Assembly (NCBI GenBank): GCA_035079385.1
Contig: JAVHKY010000052.1
Coordinates: 3,224,001 to 3,288,000 of the forward strand
DNA from: Aspidiotus rigidus
Taxonomy: Eukaryota; Arthropoda; Insecta; Hemiptera; Diaspididae
DNA length: 64,000 bases
Reading direction: 5' to 3'
The translations under genes were made by a program, and so were the position numbers. Below the pieces are notes generated by a model. That model made no database searches. It was not told where the DNA came from and was given only the letters and a program-made list of their open reading frames with translations. Each line of letters opens with the position of its first letter. Position 1 is the stretch's first letter. Shown here in pieces: positions 33,213-45,240 of this stretch.

Positions 33213-33999
33213 CCTCCTCCTTTCTTCACCAACCCAAAACGATGACCAAAACACTCCAGTCACCTCAGGCCGCACGCAATGGATCCGGCTACCGTACTTG
33301 GGCAACAAGTCGTATAAACTCGAAAGGTTTCTAAAACACTACAATTACAAAGTGGGGTTTTATCCCGTCCTCACGATAAATAACCTTATCAAGCTCAAAG
33401 ATAAAATACCACCAGAAAAGAACGCTGGTGTTTACCGGCTCACCTGCGGCGCTTGCGATTCCCAGTACATAGGGCAAACTGGTCGCTCTCTATCCACCAG
33501 GATTTCAGACCATCGTACTGCCTACAATACTAAGAAAGCCACAGATTCTGCGATGGCAAAACATTGCCTTGAGGAGGGACACGATTTTTCCTACGAGCAT
33601 GCCCTAAAGGGAAACTTCTGAACCGTCTAGAAGAAGTTGAAACGATCTCCACCTCAAAATCTATCGGTACAAAACTCGTAAATGATCTCAGTGCTACATT
33701 TATCACACCGTTCATACGTTATTTTTACGATTTTACACCTCCTTCATAATATTCGTGTACCTGTTTGTTCATGTGATTTTCTCCTTGTACTCCACGTACT
33801 TCACTTAGCCCTTTCTTCGCTTTCATTGTATTGCCCGATGATGAACGACTAGCTCGTTCGAAACCGGTCGCAGCTTTCTCCGCGGTTCTTACTCATATTG
33901 ATAACAGTTTTCGTGTTTCTACAGTGATTCGATTCATTGACTAATTTTTCGACTAATTCTTTTCCTTCCTTTTATTCGATTTTTCGGCTTATTTTTGAA

Positions 34000-34041
<42 letters not shown>

Positions 34042-34208
34042 CGGTTACATTTGACGTTCATTTATGTTACTTTATTATTTTACACTCAAAATTTGTATAC
34101 TTGACCATTTGGTCCTTGTTCAAAAAACATTACATCTTTCGTCTCGACCCGCGGAGTTATAATATCATTGTTACGTGCCTTCGTATTCCGAAAAAACACC
34201 CTCTTAGA
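33213..34208 (+). mobile_element. Inverted 3'-end copy of PLE-3 (996 bp)
   Basis: This is the reverse complement of 21379-22372 with only a few differences (for example one base near 33940 and the A-run length). It begins in the linker before the nuclease ('SSPTQNDDQN'), encodes the whole GIY-YIG module to 'ALKGNF' at about 33620, and carries the tail with the hammerhead fold and an A-run at about 34003-34036. It lacks the RT, so it is a 5'-truncated copy joined head-to-head with the longer one. Confidence 0.9.
33831..33873 (+). ncRNA. Hammerhead ribozyme motif in inverted PLE copy
   Basis: Same fold as 21712-21754: TTGC (33831-33834), CCGATGA (33835-33841), stem II GAACGA/TCGTTC (33843-33848 and 33854-33859), GAA, stem III A63-U68 and C64-G67 (last two digits of positions), cleavage C at 33869, stem I closing GCAG (33870-33873). 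C replaces U at core position 4. Confidence 0.7.
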
Positions 34209-34245
34209 TATTATGGCTCGTACATTTGAGGACACCATCAGTCTC

Positions 34246-34258
34246 AACTGTAACTGTC
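34246..34258 (+). repeat. Right 13-bp direct repeat flanking the PLE composite
   Basis: aactgtaactgtc, identical to 21368-21380. The 37 bp between the PLE end (34208) and this repeat is not recognisably PLE and may be filler added on insertion. Confidence 0.55.
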
Positions 34259-37195
34259 CCTCGTCAGATTTTTAATTACAAAATTTCTTCTTAATATTTT
34301 TTTGCTTCCTATAATAATGAATTGATGTACCCTAATACTTTCAAGGTTGACTTGACTCAACAAATAAACTGGTAATATTAAACATGCTTCCCTATATTCA
34401 GTAATCAGTGCAGCCACTCGAGAAAACGTGTTCCTTACTTCTTGTTCGACCAATGAGATGAGAGTTTTTGCACAATTATGAAAACTATAAAAAGTTGACC
34501 TGATATGGTTTTAACAGAGGAATGTAGTGCCGGTCCTGGTATAAAGATCCGCGTTTTTTTTCGCGTTATCATAAGCAAAATTTCCCATATCAACAAACAA
34601 TATAATATTTGAATCTTTTAGTGTTTATAGAATTTTTTAGTGTTTATGGTAGTACCAAACCGGAACTAAAACAAAATGGTACTGAGAATGAAGAAACTTA
34701 CAGGTGAGTATTTTGTCAAGTTCTTATGAATTTAGCAATAATTTGATTCGCCAAGAATGAGTAAAGTTGAAACAGCGGAACAGTTTCTGTATTTGACAAT
34801 GTGATTTTCTTTGTTTTCTTGTCTTACGTAGTAGCCGACATTATTCTTGTAACCACTACAAGGGACAGATTAATTTCTTTGTCCAGAATCAATTACGTTA
34901 TATTAGAGATTAAAGACACTAAGTAAAATATCTAATTTTTTAATAATAAGTTCTCTATTTTAAAAAAATGTTGTAAATGCATTCTTGAAAATTCCCTGGA
35001 CTTGCATTAAATATTGGAAGAGATGTTATTTGTCTAGTCTGCATGTCTTTTGTGGTTCTCGCAAATATTTTCAAAGTTCACCAACACCCCCTCTGCATGG
35101 ATTCCTGTTGTGTCAACTTTGTAAAATTGCTCTACAGGACGGATATGAACGTTACACATCAAGAAATTCCCAAAAATTTAAGATCGAAATTGGCTGAAAA
35201 AGAAATTTGAAAAAAACGCATACCGGTATAGAATCACACATATTTGTTCTCTCGTTCACCTTCGTCATTTGTACCTAGCTGATGTCACGGTCCAGTGATG
35301 CGTCCTGTTTTACTTGTTCGCGAAACTGCAGTCACAAAAATTGAGAATCCTTACCGTAGGCCTGCGTCTCTCAATCATAGTAAGTAACTTATGATGATTC
35401 GTGAAGACGGCATTCTCTCTCTATTGGATATGTTATCATAGAGTATTCCAATTTTGGTCAAAGTTTATTTAAATTATTCGTCTCCAAACTTTATTCACAA
35501 CACTCGTACCTACTATAATATCGGCGAAACGATATGCTCTGTGGTTTACTGGTCCGGCGTGTCACGCTTCAAGGAGTATACAGCGCCTATTTTCATACGA
35601 GCTCGCTCTTCCTTCTAAACACTTTCCGCCATATCAATGTTGTAATTATCTAATCTGGGAAAAAATATACGCGCTTCATAGGCTGTATACTGTGTACGTG
35701 CTACCGTCAAAAAGCCTTTTAACACATGCAGAGTAGCGATATTAATTAACACGCTCGCTCACGACGCGACGGCCGACGCGACTCAAAACCAACAATATCG
35801 AACTGACGCGTCGGTTATTTTTGATTTTAGTCCTTTACACACTCGTATATGCATACACCGCCGCGCCGTGACGAACAAAAAATTATTACACGAAAGTAAT
35901 TAGCGTTAATTTGTGGCCCTCTTTTGTAGCTAACTACGGCTTACCAGATCGTTTGTCCTGCGCCAATCAGAAATGCTTTACACGACTTTCTTGGAACACG
36001 TGTTCTGAAAACTCGCATACATGACAACGGATGCTTTAAGCTGTAAACACGCCACGCATAGGTCTATTCCACATTTTTTTTTTTTACTCCAGTCTTTGCG
36101 CCACGTTTGGTGAAGAGCGTTTCCTGCTCAAATTTACTGGCCATCTTTTTTTTGGTCACATTTAGTCGAACAATTTACTTGGAGTTTCTAAGGTTCAATA
36201 GAAGTCTCGAGGAAGACGAACAGAGCAGCCTGAGAGCAAATTTGGGAAGGAGAGATTCTAACTTTGATAGGAGTTTCGTGCCGGAAATGATATGCATACA
36301 TCTCATCAATCATTTTTCTAAGAATTTCAACGTTTAATTATGTCCCAACTCTTGTACCTTGAGTGTCCTTATTTTCTTTCCAACATGATTCAAACTTCAG
36401 GTTGATGTTTCTTTCGACATAGATAAATTTGAAATATGTGTACGGCGTTACCAGAAATTTCTAGTTTCAGACGGGGAACCTGTTTTATGGGGGAGGGGAC
36501 ATTTGAAAGAAGAAAGAAGGGTCGGGCGCTATCTTGAAAAAGTAAGATATTTTTTTGACCTATATATGACAGCAGGCGGATGTGAAAAATTTTCGATGTT
36601 CGAGCTATATCTGTTCGGCGAAACTTGTAAAAATTCTTTTCGAACTTAAATTCTCAAGGGGTGAGGAACAGAGTTCAATGTTTGTTCAGAAGAAGTATAA
36701 ACAAAAAAGCTCTCATAAAACAGGTTCCCTCTTTGCCATCCATTAACACAGTCAATGAAGGCAACCCTGAGCAGCTGATGAAGTAGGCTGCGAGTTTTTT
36801 TTTAGGGGGAGGGAGGGTTGAAATTGGGTGTTTGACATATTTCATGTCCTTACTGAGATCCTACCCCCAATTTTAAATCCTGCGAGTGCCCCCTCCTCTT
36901 CACCCGTCGGCATTCCGAAGTCTACGAGTACACCCCACACCTATGAGTAGTATACTGTAAAGTAGGCCTAGTATAATGTAAGCTAAGCATACATCGTAGT
37001 TAGTATAAGCCTAGTATACTGTATATAGGCATGGTAAACTGAACGCTCAATTCGTAATGGTGAAAGAGCTGCTGCTAGATCATGTTTGAGAAGAAGAGAT
37101 AACTCAGAAGCAACCATTTATTTGATCTTCAAGTCAACAAGGCGTATAGATGAGATGAGAACGAGAAAACTTGCTACAAAAATTTCATCAAATTT
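34259..37195. other. Non-coding stretch
   Basis: No gene recognised. A CpG-rich patch near 35750-35880 (gacgcgacggccgacgcgac) contrasts with the AT-rich surroundings. A short block with ata-ggcctagtatact words repeats at 36950-37030. No transposon ends were identified. Confidence 0.35.
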
Positions 37196-37246
37196 CAATA
37201 AAGCTATCGAATACCATTAAAAAAAAAAAAAAAAAAAAAAAAAAAT
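37180..37246 (+). repeat. Retroposed 3' end: AATAAA followed by a long A-run
   Basis: AATAAA near 37197 is followed about 18 bp later by a run of roughly 27 A residues (37219-37245). A polyadenylation signal at the right distance from a genomic poly-A marks an RNA copied back into DNA (processed pseudogene, SINE or LINE 3' end). The body upstream is not recognisable. Confidence 0.5.
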
Positions 37247-38866
37247 GTACAGAGGGATTATTTACCAAAAGTATTTACATCGGTAATATTTTTCATTCTT
37301 ATTGAATCTAACAAATATCAATTTTAGTTTTAAGAACAAATGATGAAAGATGATGGTGTTGAACATCCTTTTGTCCGTAGATGAGGATATTGGCTGTTTT
37401 TCAATATTGAGAATTTTAATTGTTCCCAAGATACTTCAAAACGTCGAGTTTTCAAAATATTATCTACTTTTTCATACTGGTATATGACCGCTAGGTAGCG
37501 CTATAAAATTTATTAGATAACACACTACGAATTTCCACTGTAGAATGATACCAGAAACCACTGAGCTTCGAGGTATTTTGTGGCCTCAGAGACACGCCTT
37601 GTCTACGACTTTTTCCTGTGACCTCCGAGTCTTGTGAGCCTCTCTTCTCTCTTACTCGTCTGTTGTGTCATACTCGTAAACAATGTCGATGTAATTAGGT
37701 AAATTAAGGAGGAAATGCTCACACGTGATTTTTCCTACTTTACAGGTCGTTTGAGAATATTTACAGCCGAGGATATATTGCTTGTTCCTGTAAACCATTG
37801 TGTTCATAAGATCACTCTTTTACTCGGGCATATATTTATTTATAATAACTTAATTATCTATTATAATGAAATATTATCTACGGCCTTTTAAGGCTCACAT
37901 ATTCGAACACTCTCGCTTTATATAAATACTCTACACAAAAAGAGAAAAATAACTTGTGCTCATTGTGCTACAAATCCAACCGAAAATACTTGCACGTAGA
38001 AAAATGAAGCCAGTTTAAAGAATACAAATGACTAACAAAATTCCTGCTATCAATTGCACGGCCCAAGTTATTTATTGCCTTATAAGTACTACCTACTTGT
38101 AAAAAATTTGGCCCTTCATTTTTAAATTTCTGTATAATTTCAAATAAATGATTGAAAATAGCTTATAGATTTTTTTAAAAATTTATTTATGATGTCTACC
38201 AATTCGAATCGGGCAGCGCGAGCGTTGCGCTGCAACGGGGAAAGATCGTGAGAGGTATCAAAACTATGGCCGTGTATAGGAGAAAAATTGAAATGACACT
38301 CGAATGAAGCAGATTTGGCTTCTTGACATTCCACAAAAGTTGTCCACAAACGCACACTCTACAAATTAGATAGCATAACAAAACCTTTAACTCCGCTTCA
38401 TTGAAGAGTTATTCCAAATTTTTCATTTTTCTCTCATATACAGGGCCCATAGTTTTGGTACCTCTTATGATTTTCGCAGAAATACCATTACTGTTGAACA
38501 AATCACGCACGTTGTTAGCGATCCTAGTGGATGCCCGGTTTGAATAATTAATAATGGAGCATCAAGTTTTTTGTTAGTAGGATAAAGGAATAAATAACTT
38601 GGCCCGCTCAATTAATATCAGTCATTTTGTTAGTCGATTTTTTTTAAAACTTGGGTTGTTTTTTCTACACGTAAGTTTTTTTGGTTGGATATCATTAGTT
38701 TTTCTTAATTTTCAAATGAGTATGAGGATAAAACCGCTAGACGCTATTATCAGCATATTTCTCTGTTGTCTAAAATTGATGAGAAGCTGGAAGAAGGCGA
38801 CCGAATTGTAATCAGCGAGCTGTTGTATGTGTACGTTGTATTGTGTGTGGGTGTTGATGTTTGCAC
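37247..38866. other. Non-coding stretch
   Basis: No exon, RNA or mobile element could be supported. Short frames at 38140-38381 have no recognisable protein pattern. Confidence 0.3.
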
Positions 38867-39063
38867 CAGTGAACTCCATTCTCTTGGATGATACTGGTTG
38901 GAATGCGTGCTGAACAAAAAACGTGTAAACAATGAGAGAGAAGGAACTATGATTGGTCTGAGTTGACAAATGGAGCCCCTTGTGCGGAATATCTTTTTTC
39001 TTTTTATTTTTTCTGTTCAGCACGCATTCCAGCCCGTGTCATGCTGGAGAATAGAATTCACTG
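38867..39063. mobile_element. hAT-type foldback element (197 bp) with perfect 8-bp duplication
   Basis: It starts CAGTGAA and ends TTCACTG. About 50 bp at each end are inverted repeats of one another, ending in GGAATGCGTGCTGAACA. GTTTGCAC is present on both sides (38859-38866 and 39064-39071). An 8-bp duplication with CAGTG termini fits the hAT superfamily. There is no coding capacity. Confidence 0.82.
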
Positions 39064-39791
39064 GTTTGCACGCTCTATCAATACACTAAACTTCGATAAA
39101 CCAAACCGCACAACACATTGATTTTTCACTCTTACAAATACGCGATCACTCTTTCTTACCCTCTCCCTCTCTTTCTCTCTCCCCGTTTCCAAGTAACGTG
39201 TAGCTCGAGAACGGTGTGTCCGGTTACAGAAATTCTGGCGAATTTGGATTCAGCGTTGTTTTCTCCACGAACACGCAACTTGAAATGTTGAATTACATTC
39301 AATTTCAAGAATGAGCTGAAAGAAGTTGTGACGTATCAACGGGGGTTAGGGAGTTATTTTCATGAAAAGGCACTACCGAGTAATAACATGAATCCACCTT
39401 GGATTTATCAACTCTCTATGTCCGATAGTATGACGGGTATCTTTGACAAGAACTAATTGAGAACAAATGTCTAAAAACAGCCTGCTTTAAAAGTTCATAT
39501 ATCAGCTCCTAATTGTGCTAACTGAATGAGGTGCTGAAACTGAAGTCTGTGAACAAAATTCACACTTTGAAACTTAGAAGAAATCCTGTCGGATAATTAT
39601 CGAGGTAGGCTACCAGAAACCGCCGCGAAGTTGTCATCGGCGTGTCATGTCAGTACGTTGGTACAGTTTCAACTTGGCTTTGGTAGGTAATACCTGATAA
39701 ATATCTTCCAAAAGTCTTCGCGTTTACCCATCGTATTGAACCTACGGGGAAAATAGAATTCATTCGATCCTCCAAATTACGCGGTATTCAT

Positions 39792-40053
39792 AATGAAAAT
39801 ATACTCAAGAAAGTAAAGAAATACAACAAACAGAAGAAATTATACTCACGAGAGTAAGGAATTGTAATAACCGCAGAAAAAATTTAGAGAGTCGAAGCGC
39901 CTTCGGTTAAAAATCCATCTTCAGCGAGAACAAGAAAACAACAAAGCGCTTCGACTTCTCTAAATTTTTTCAGCGGCTTTTGGAATTCCTTACTCTCGTG
40001 AGTAATATCTGCAGTTTTTTGCATTCCTTTACTCTCTTGAGTATATTTTCATT
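39792..40053. repeat. Foldback element, 262-bp near-palindrome
   Basis: The left half (aatgaaaatatactcaagaa...) is the inverted image of the right half (...ttgagtatattttcatt). The inner arms AAAAAATTTAGAGAGTCGAAGCGC-like and GCGCTTCGACTTCTCTAAAT pair almost perfectly around a spacer of about 45 bp. It is probably a foldback transposon. No clear target duplication was found. Confidence 0.65.
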
Positions 40054-41228
40054 TCTTTAATGAGAAAAATTTAGGACTAGATCAGGATAAGCTATATATT
40101 ATATATGGGTTTCTCGTTTGAAGATTTGCGTAGAGTCAAGAAGAACCTAGGCAACAACTAATCGAAACAAAGGAGGGCTTTCATTTCATATGCAGCCAGA
40201 TCCAGAGGAAACTGCATACCAAACGGACTTCCTCTTTTTTAGCTTGGTTGTGTATTACATCTATGCACGAATATAGGTATACATATACGCACTTCGTTTT
40301 TGAAGATTATCGCTAACGCCGGCGCTGAAACTTGAAACTAGAATCCAGACGAAAATAGTGAAGTCGCATTTAATTCGCATTATGACGAGTACGCCTGCGT
40401 TTAATTTCATCTTTCGTTGGGTGCAGCATCCTCAAATCTTCTGCTGGCTTGGACATAGCGTCAGTACTTGTACATCCCAAGTTCCGCTTCACATAGGTCA
40501 CAAATATTAAAAATTCATATTCATAAACTCGTTTCCTCATGTACGGCGGAAGCAAATGATTGAGTAGGTACGCGGTTGAGAAGGGGAAGAAAACGCGAAC
40601 AGTAACTGAGAGGTGAAAAATTAGGAAAAAATGTGCTTGTAAATATATAACATTATAGACAATACTCGTAGAAAAATGGACACATTTCGAAAAACGATCC
40701 CCTCGATAGATACGCACAGGTACTACTAATCATAATAATGAATGGAACAGAAAAGGAAAAATTCAAGACTCGATATAGACGCGAGCGGCGAATATCGACG
40801 AGTACGTTAACGAGTAAAGGTCAATAAAAATTAACGAGAATTATGCGTAATAGACGAACTGAATTGCATTAAGAGGCATTAGTCGAGTGAACATGTGGGT
40901 GTGCATGAACGTACTCTTTCATGTTTATTGCGGTACTTTGGTACCTTCGGCAAGTGTGCTTTCCTTTGCAAGCTGCGGAAGAGTGGGGGAGAAAAAAGTG
41001 TATATTTTTAAAATGACTATAAGTAGCGCGAACGTACACACATATGTACACACGATGATATCATTGAAACACATATTAATTCAAAGTTAAATAAACGCGT
41101 CACACGTCGCGAAACGATAGCGATGAATATCGTCTTCTTCTTCCTCTTTGTATTCTTCCCCCACTTGGGGCAAGCAACCAGGACAGAGATTCCAGCTTGA
41201 TATCGCCCACCGATATTCAACTTTGTCG
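40054..41228. other. Non-coding stretch
   Basis: Nothing recognised. Short frames on both strands (for example 40370-40717 minus) have no domain pattern or splice context. Confidence 0.3.
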
Positions 41229-41230
41229 TA

Positions 41231-41429
41231 CACTGAGAGAAGAGAGTAGTCTTGGTGACTAGAAAAAAATTGTTAATTTAAGACAGTCGTTTTTTTTTTT
41301 TTTCAATCAATCTGATCATTTTTCCAGTTATGTTGACTGTAAAATCTAGTCATAGTGAATAAAAAAAGGTGACTTGTCTTAATTTAACACTTTTTTTCTA
41401 GTCACCAAGACTATTCACTTCTCTCAGTG
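41231..41429. mobile_element. mariner-type MITE (199 bp) with TA target duplication
   Basis: The ends are CACTGAGAGAAG and CTTCTCTCAGTG, flanked by TA on both sides (41229-41230 and 41430-41431). The inverted arms run on for about 60 bp with few mismatches (AGTCTTGGTGACTAGAAAAA against its complement), separated by a T-rich core. TA duplication and long TIRs fit Tc1/mariner-derived MITEs. Confidence 0.8.
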
Positions 41430-41969
41430 TAAGGTGACGAGGGTGATCCTATTATCAATGATCTTATCATCGTCATTTTAATTATACTCGCATACCAAGT
41501 TGATCGGAAAATTTCTTTGCTTCTCAACGTCTGAATGCTCTCGTTTCGCACACTGGCATTTCCGCTCAGCCAAATTGCGTTCGTCGAATATTTGGTGAAT
41601 CGAAACGTTAGAAAATCTGAAAATTTATACGAGGTATCGCTGCGTCCAGTCTGTACTGACCATTTAAGAAGAACGCTTTCAAATAAAGCACCAGTATGGT
41701 TGCAATCACTATCCTGATACCCGCGTGCCACCTGATACGGTACCACAATACATATCTACGTACCCTACATACATGTGCAAAAGTCCGCTATATTAGACAG
41801 CGCATATACATATTTGCAAAGAGCAACCTACTCTACCGTAATAATGAATGCTTTTAGGATACTTGTAGAAATAGAAAACAATGTAGAAATTGCTATCGAG
41901 CGGATAGATAGTGTGCGTCTACGAACCACCGCTTGTAAAAGTAAATTTGAGCGTCTCAATTTGGTCACA

Positions 41970-42208
<239 letters not shown>

Positions 42209-44631
42209 ATCCATTTAAATTATTCGTTTTTACGAAGAAAGAGTTGGAAAATAATCTCGTTTGTCTCCTTTTCCCTCAAAATGGGGAAGTAGAAAACATT
42301 CATATTAGAATTTTTCGAAATCCCTCCTGTACATTAGGCTACAAGTCGTTTTAATCGGAGTAGAACTGCATACGCACGATGAAATCCACAATTTCTTTAA
42401 TGCACCTCTATTTTGTACATAAAAAAGAATGAGGGGATTTGGCAGGAGGGAATTAATCCATCATATATTTACTCTCACTGAAAGATACTATAAGCGAAGA
42501 TTTAATCGGACTCTATCTCTGATACTTCGAGGGAAAATGATCTGTCTTTCACTATGAGATGAAATCTTCAGTTATGCAGCTCATGGCTGCATTTGCCTTA
42601 TTTTTCTGTACTTTGTTGACGTCATTTTACACAAAAAACGCAGAACTCAATCGCAAATGCAGCCATTACCTATGGAGACATAATCCTGTATAAGATGTAC
42701 TCCGTTTATCATAGAGTCTTACTCTTACAAAAAGTTGTTCTCCAATAGGTACCGGACATCTCTCCTTCCGCTCTTGAGTATATATTTTAGTTACTACCTA
42801 TTTCTGTTCATTTAGCTCTATCTGACAAGAGCCCCAAAAACACTCACGCGCAGTAGCGTGAATAGTACACGACTTTTCCTTTCACAATTCAAAACCCATC
42901 AAGAGAGTCATTCCTACTCTTTAGACTAAGTACCTATGAAGTCAAATATTTGTAGAATGAACAGTCAAACTCAGTTTATAAAGTCTATATCACCATGGCG
43001 TCACATCAACTGATGACACAATAAAAGTGCTATAATCCAATGAGGAAATCTGAATATTATTTAATTTTAGGCTAGAAGTGATCTAAAATCTACAAAACGT
43101 CTCAACAAAATTAATTGCTTCCTCCTCCTCCATTCACTTCGCTACAAGGCTATGATAAGTGTTTCTGCGGTCTTCGAAAATTTACTTCTCTGAATATTAT
43201 TTCAGTATGATTAACCGTAACCAACATAATCGTTTGGATTAGAGCATAAGTAAACAAAGGAAATCAGCCGTCAGCCAAAGTGGCAGAATTCATTACGTTT
43301 CAGTTTCTTCTCATTACTGTTCATCATTTTCATTTTGCTTTAGTTTTACAGTGCGTCACTATACAGAACAAAAAACGCTCACTTTCTCGTGCAAAAACAG
43401 AAACAAAATAACAGCTTTTCGAACAACTACCTATCCACAAAGGTTTTTTAATCGATCGTATGAGTCATAGGATGTACTCTGAAATGATGACCAAAGAGTT
43501 TGTTCACTAGTAAGTAATAGTGAAGAAAACTTGGCATCAAATAAGGGGAAGTAAAAATAATGTTGTGATTACGTGGCACTGTTTCCTTTTTTTCCCGCGA
43601 AGACTACGAGTTGCGAATTACGACTTTAGTTTGTGTGTGGTTTATGAGGTCGCAAAATGATATATAACCCCTTATGATAAAATGTACACCTTCACAATAT
43701 ATTATTTTCTATTCCTTATTCTAATATTATATCAGGCGAAAGTGAGGGTTGTACAGGGGTTATGTGTGTAGACTGTGCTTATTAAAGTAGACAAGGGCCG
43801 AGTCATCAAACACGCGTTGACTTGAACACGAATGCGAAAGGAAATGTGAGTCATATAATATTGTAAGTGATATAGACTAACACAGAATAGGGGTTCCTCG
43901 AAATTATTATCATTATTTATATACATATTTTTTTCTTATTTATGCAAGCATTTAAGCTGCTCATGAGAGATATTTGCTCAAGTCACCGTTATTGACGCCG
44001 AAACAATTATTTAGTTTCTGTTTTGAATTTTGTTCCTGAAATTATGAATATATTTTTTCTTTTGTGGAGTAGATGAAGAAAATTGAGGCAATTTTTACAT
44101 TTTGTATACTTCAATCAGTGTAGTCCAAATTTTTTCACAACACCCTAGAGATCATCATCCCGAGCCATATACAATATTAATCTACTTCAAACATTTTTTA
44201 ATTTCAAAAAAAAGTGTTCGTAACGAGGCGTGTGAAGTATTTGCGTGCGGCCAAAATTTTCAACCCTCTAATATCGTCATAGGGTACGTGGGTTTGGAGA
44301 AATTTCGAGCTTTAAGCCAATATAATATTACAGATCAGTATGTTGTTGGTGCTGTGAATCTGGTTTGGTTCACATTTGTCGGAGAAGTCGAGAAGTACAT
44401 AAACAACTCATGGTTGTTCAACGGAGTAATGGCCGACAAATTTGTTACCTGCTAAGTCATCAACTAACAGCAGGCGGAACGCTATAATGCGACCAGTTCG
44501 ACACTTCCAGTAGCTGTATTTCTTACAGGGAAATTCAGATCACAATTTGTTTAATTTTCCTAGTCCGGGATTTTGAGCCTGAATTTCGCGTGAGGCTTGA
44601 TTGAGTTGCGAGCGTCTCAGTCTCCAATTCA
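42209..44631. other. Non-coding stretch with one unassigned frame
   Basis: A 117-codon plus-strand frame at 44102-44455 ('NIVIGYVGLEKFRALSQYN', 'WLFNGVMADKF') is unusually long for this AT-rich sequence but matches no family I know. It has no signal peptide and no nearby splice partners, so I do not call it a gene. Confidence 0.3.
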
Positions 44632-45240
44632 AACAAGACTGAGTCACCATGCGCCTCAGTATCCGGGTCTTTTGGTTTCATTTTCCTTTTTTTTTTTTTT
44701 TTTTTTCTTCGAACGATCCGAAGTTTTTTTTTCTACCGAGATCTAAAGCTTAAGAGATAAAGATTTTTTTCTATATCAAGATCTGGAAACCAAGAGATTC
44801 GAATTTTCTTGTTCCACTCAGATCTGGAACTTGAGAGATTTGGTTCCTCTTTGCCTGTCAAAACATCTAAAATGTAAATATTCGCCGCAAATAATCATGT
44901 TCCCAGCCAGGTTAATGATGCACAATTGAAGAAATTGAGACATATTCGAGCAATCAGACTTTTTCTCTTGTAAATATCCTGCGACACAGCAGCATTAAGT
45001 CATAATTACAAATAAACGACGTAATTTTACGCAATATTTTCATGTAAGGTGTAATTATGAACAAACTTCGCGCAGTATTATCAGCATTATTGATTGCCGA
45101 CTATACCGAAAAGAGATAGGTATTGACAAAGACTGTTCGAGAAATATAATTTGCACAGGCAAAAATAAAATCACAACACTTTTTTTTCCGGTGAGAAATT
45201 TTTTTCTCAGCGATTGCATAGGGGGGCTCTTTGCCTTGCC
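44632..45240 (+). repeat. Dispersed repeat family A, copy 3 (diverged)
   Basis: It starts at aacaagactgagtcaccatg and shares the tail 'gacaaagactgttcgagaaa' and 'gcgattgcataggggggctc' with copies 1 and 2. The middle is more diverged and partly deleted, so this is the oldest of the three copies. Confidence 0.65.

Noticed and set aside
32482..33621. 379-codon plus-strand frame
   Set aside because: It runs through the Copia 3' region and LTR, then antisense through PLE-3, then into the inverted PLE copy. Only the last 140 or so codons are real coding (GIY-YIG nuclease); the fusion is an accident of nesting.
41411..41746. 111-codon minus-strand frame with possible acceptor and donor and three N-glycosylation-like sites
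   Set aside because: No pyrimidine tract before the acceptor, no family pattern, and no neighbouring exon. Kept out of the gene list.
44102..44455. 117-codon plus-strand frame
   Set aside because: Long for this composition but no known motif, no splice partners and next to a dispersed repeat; too weak to call.
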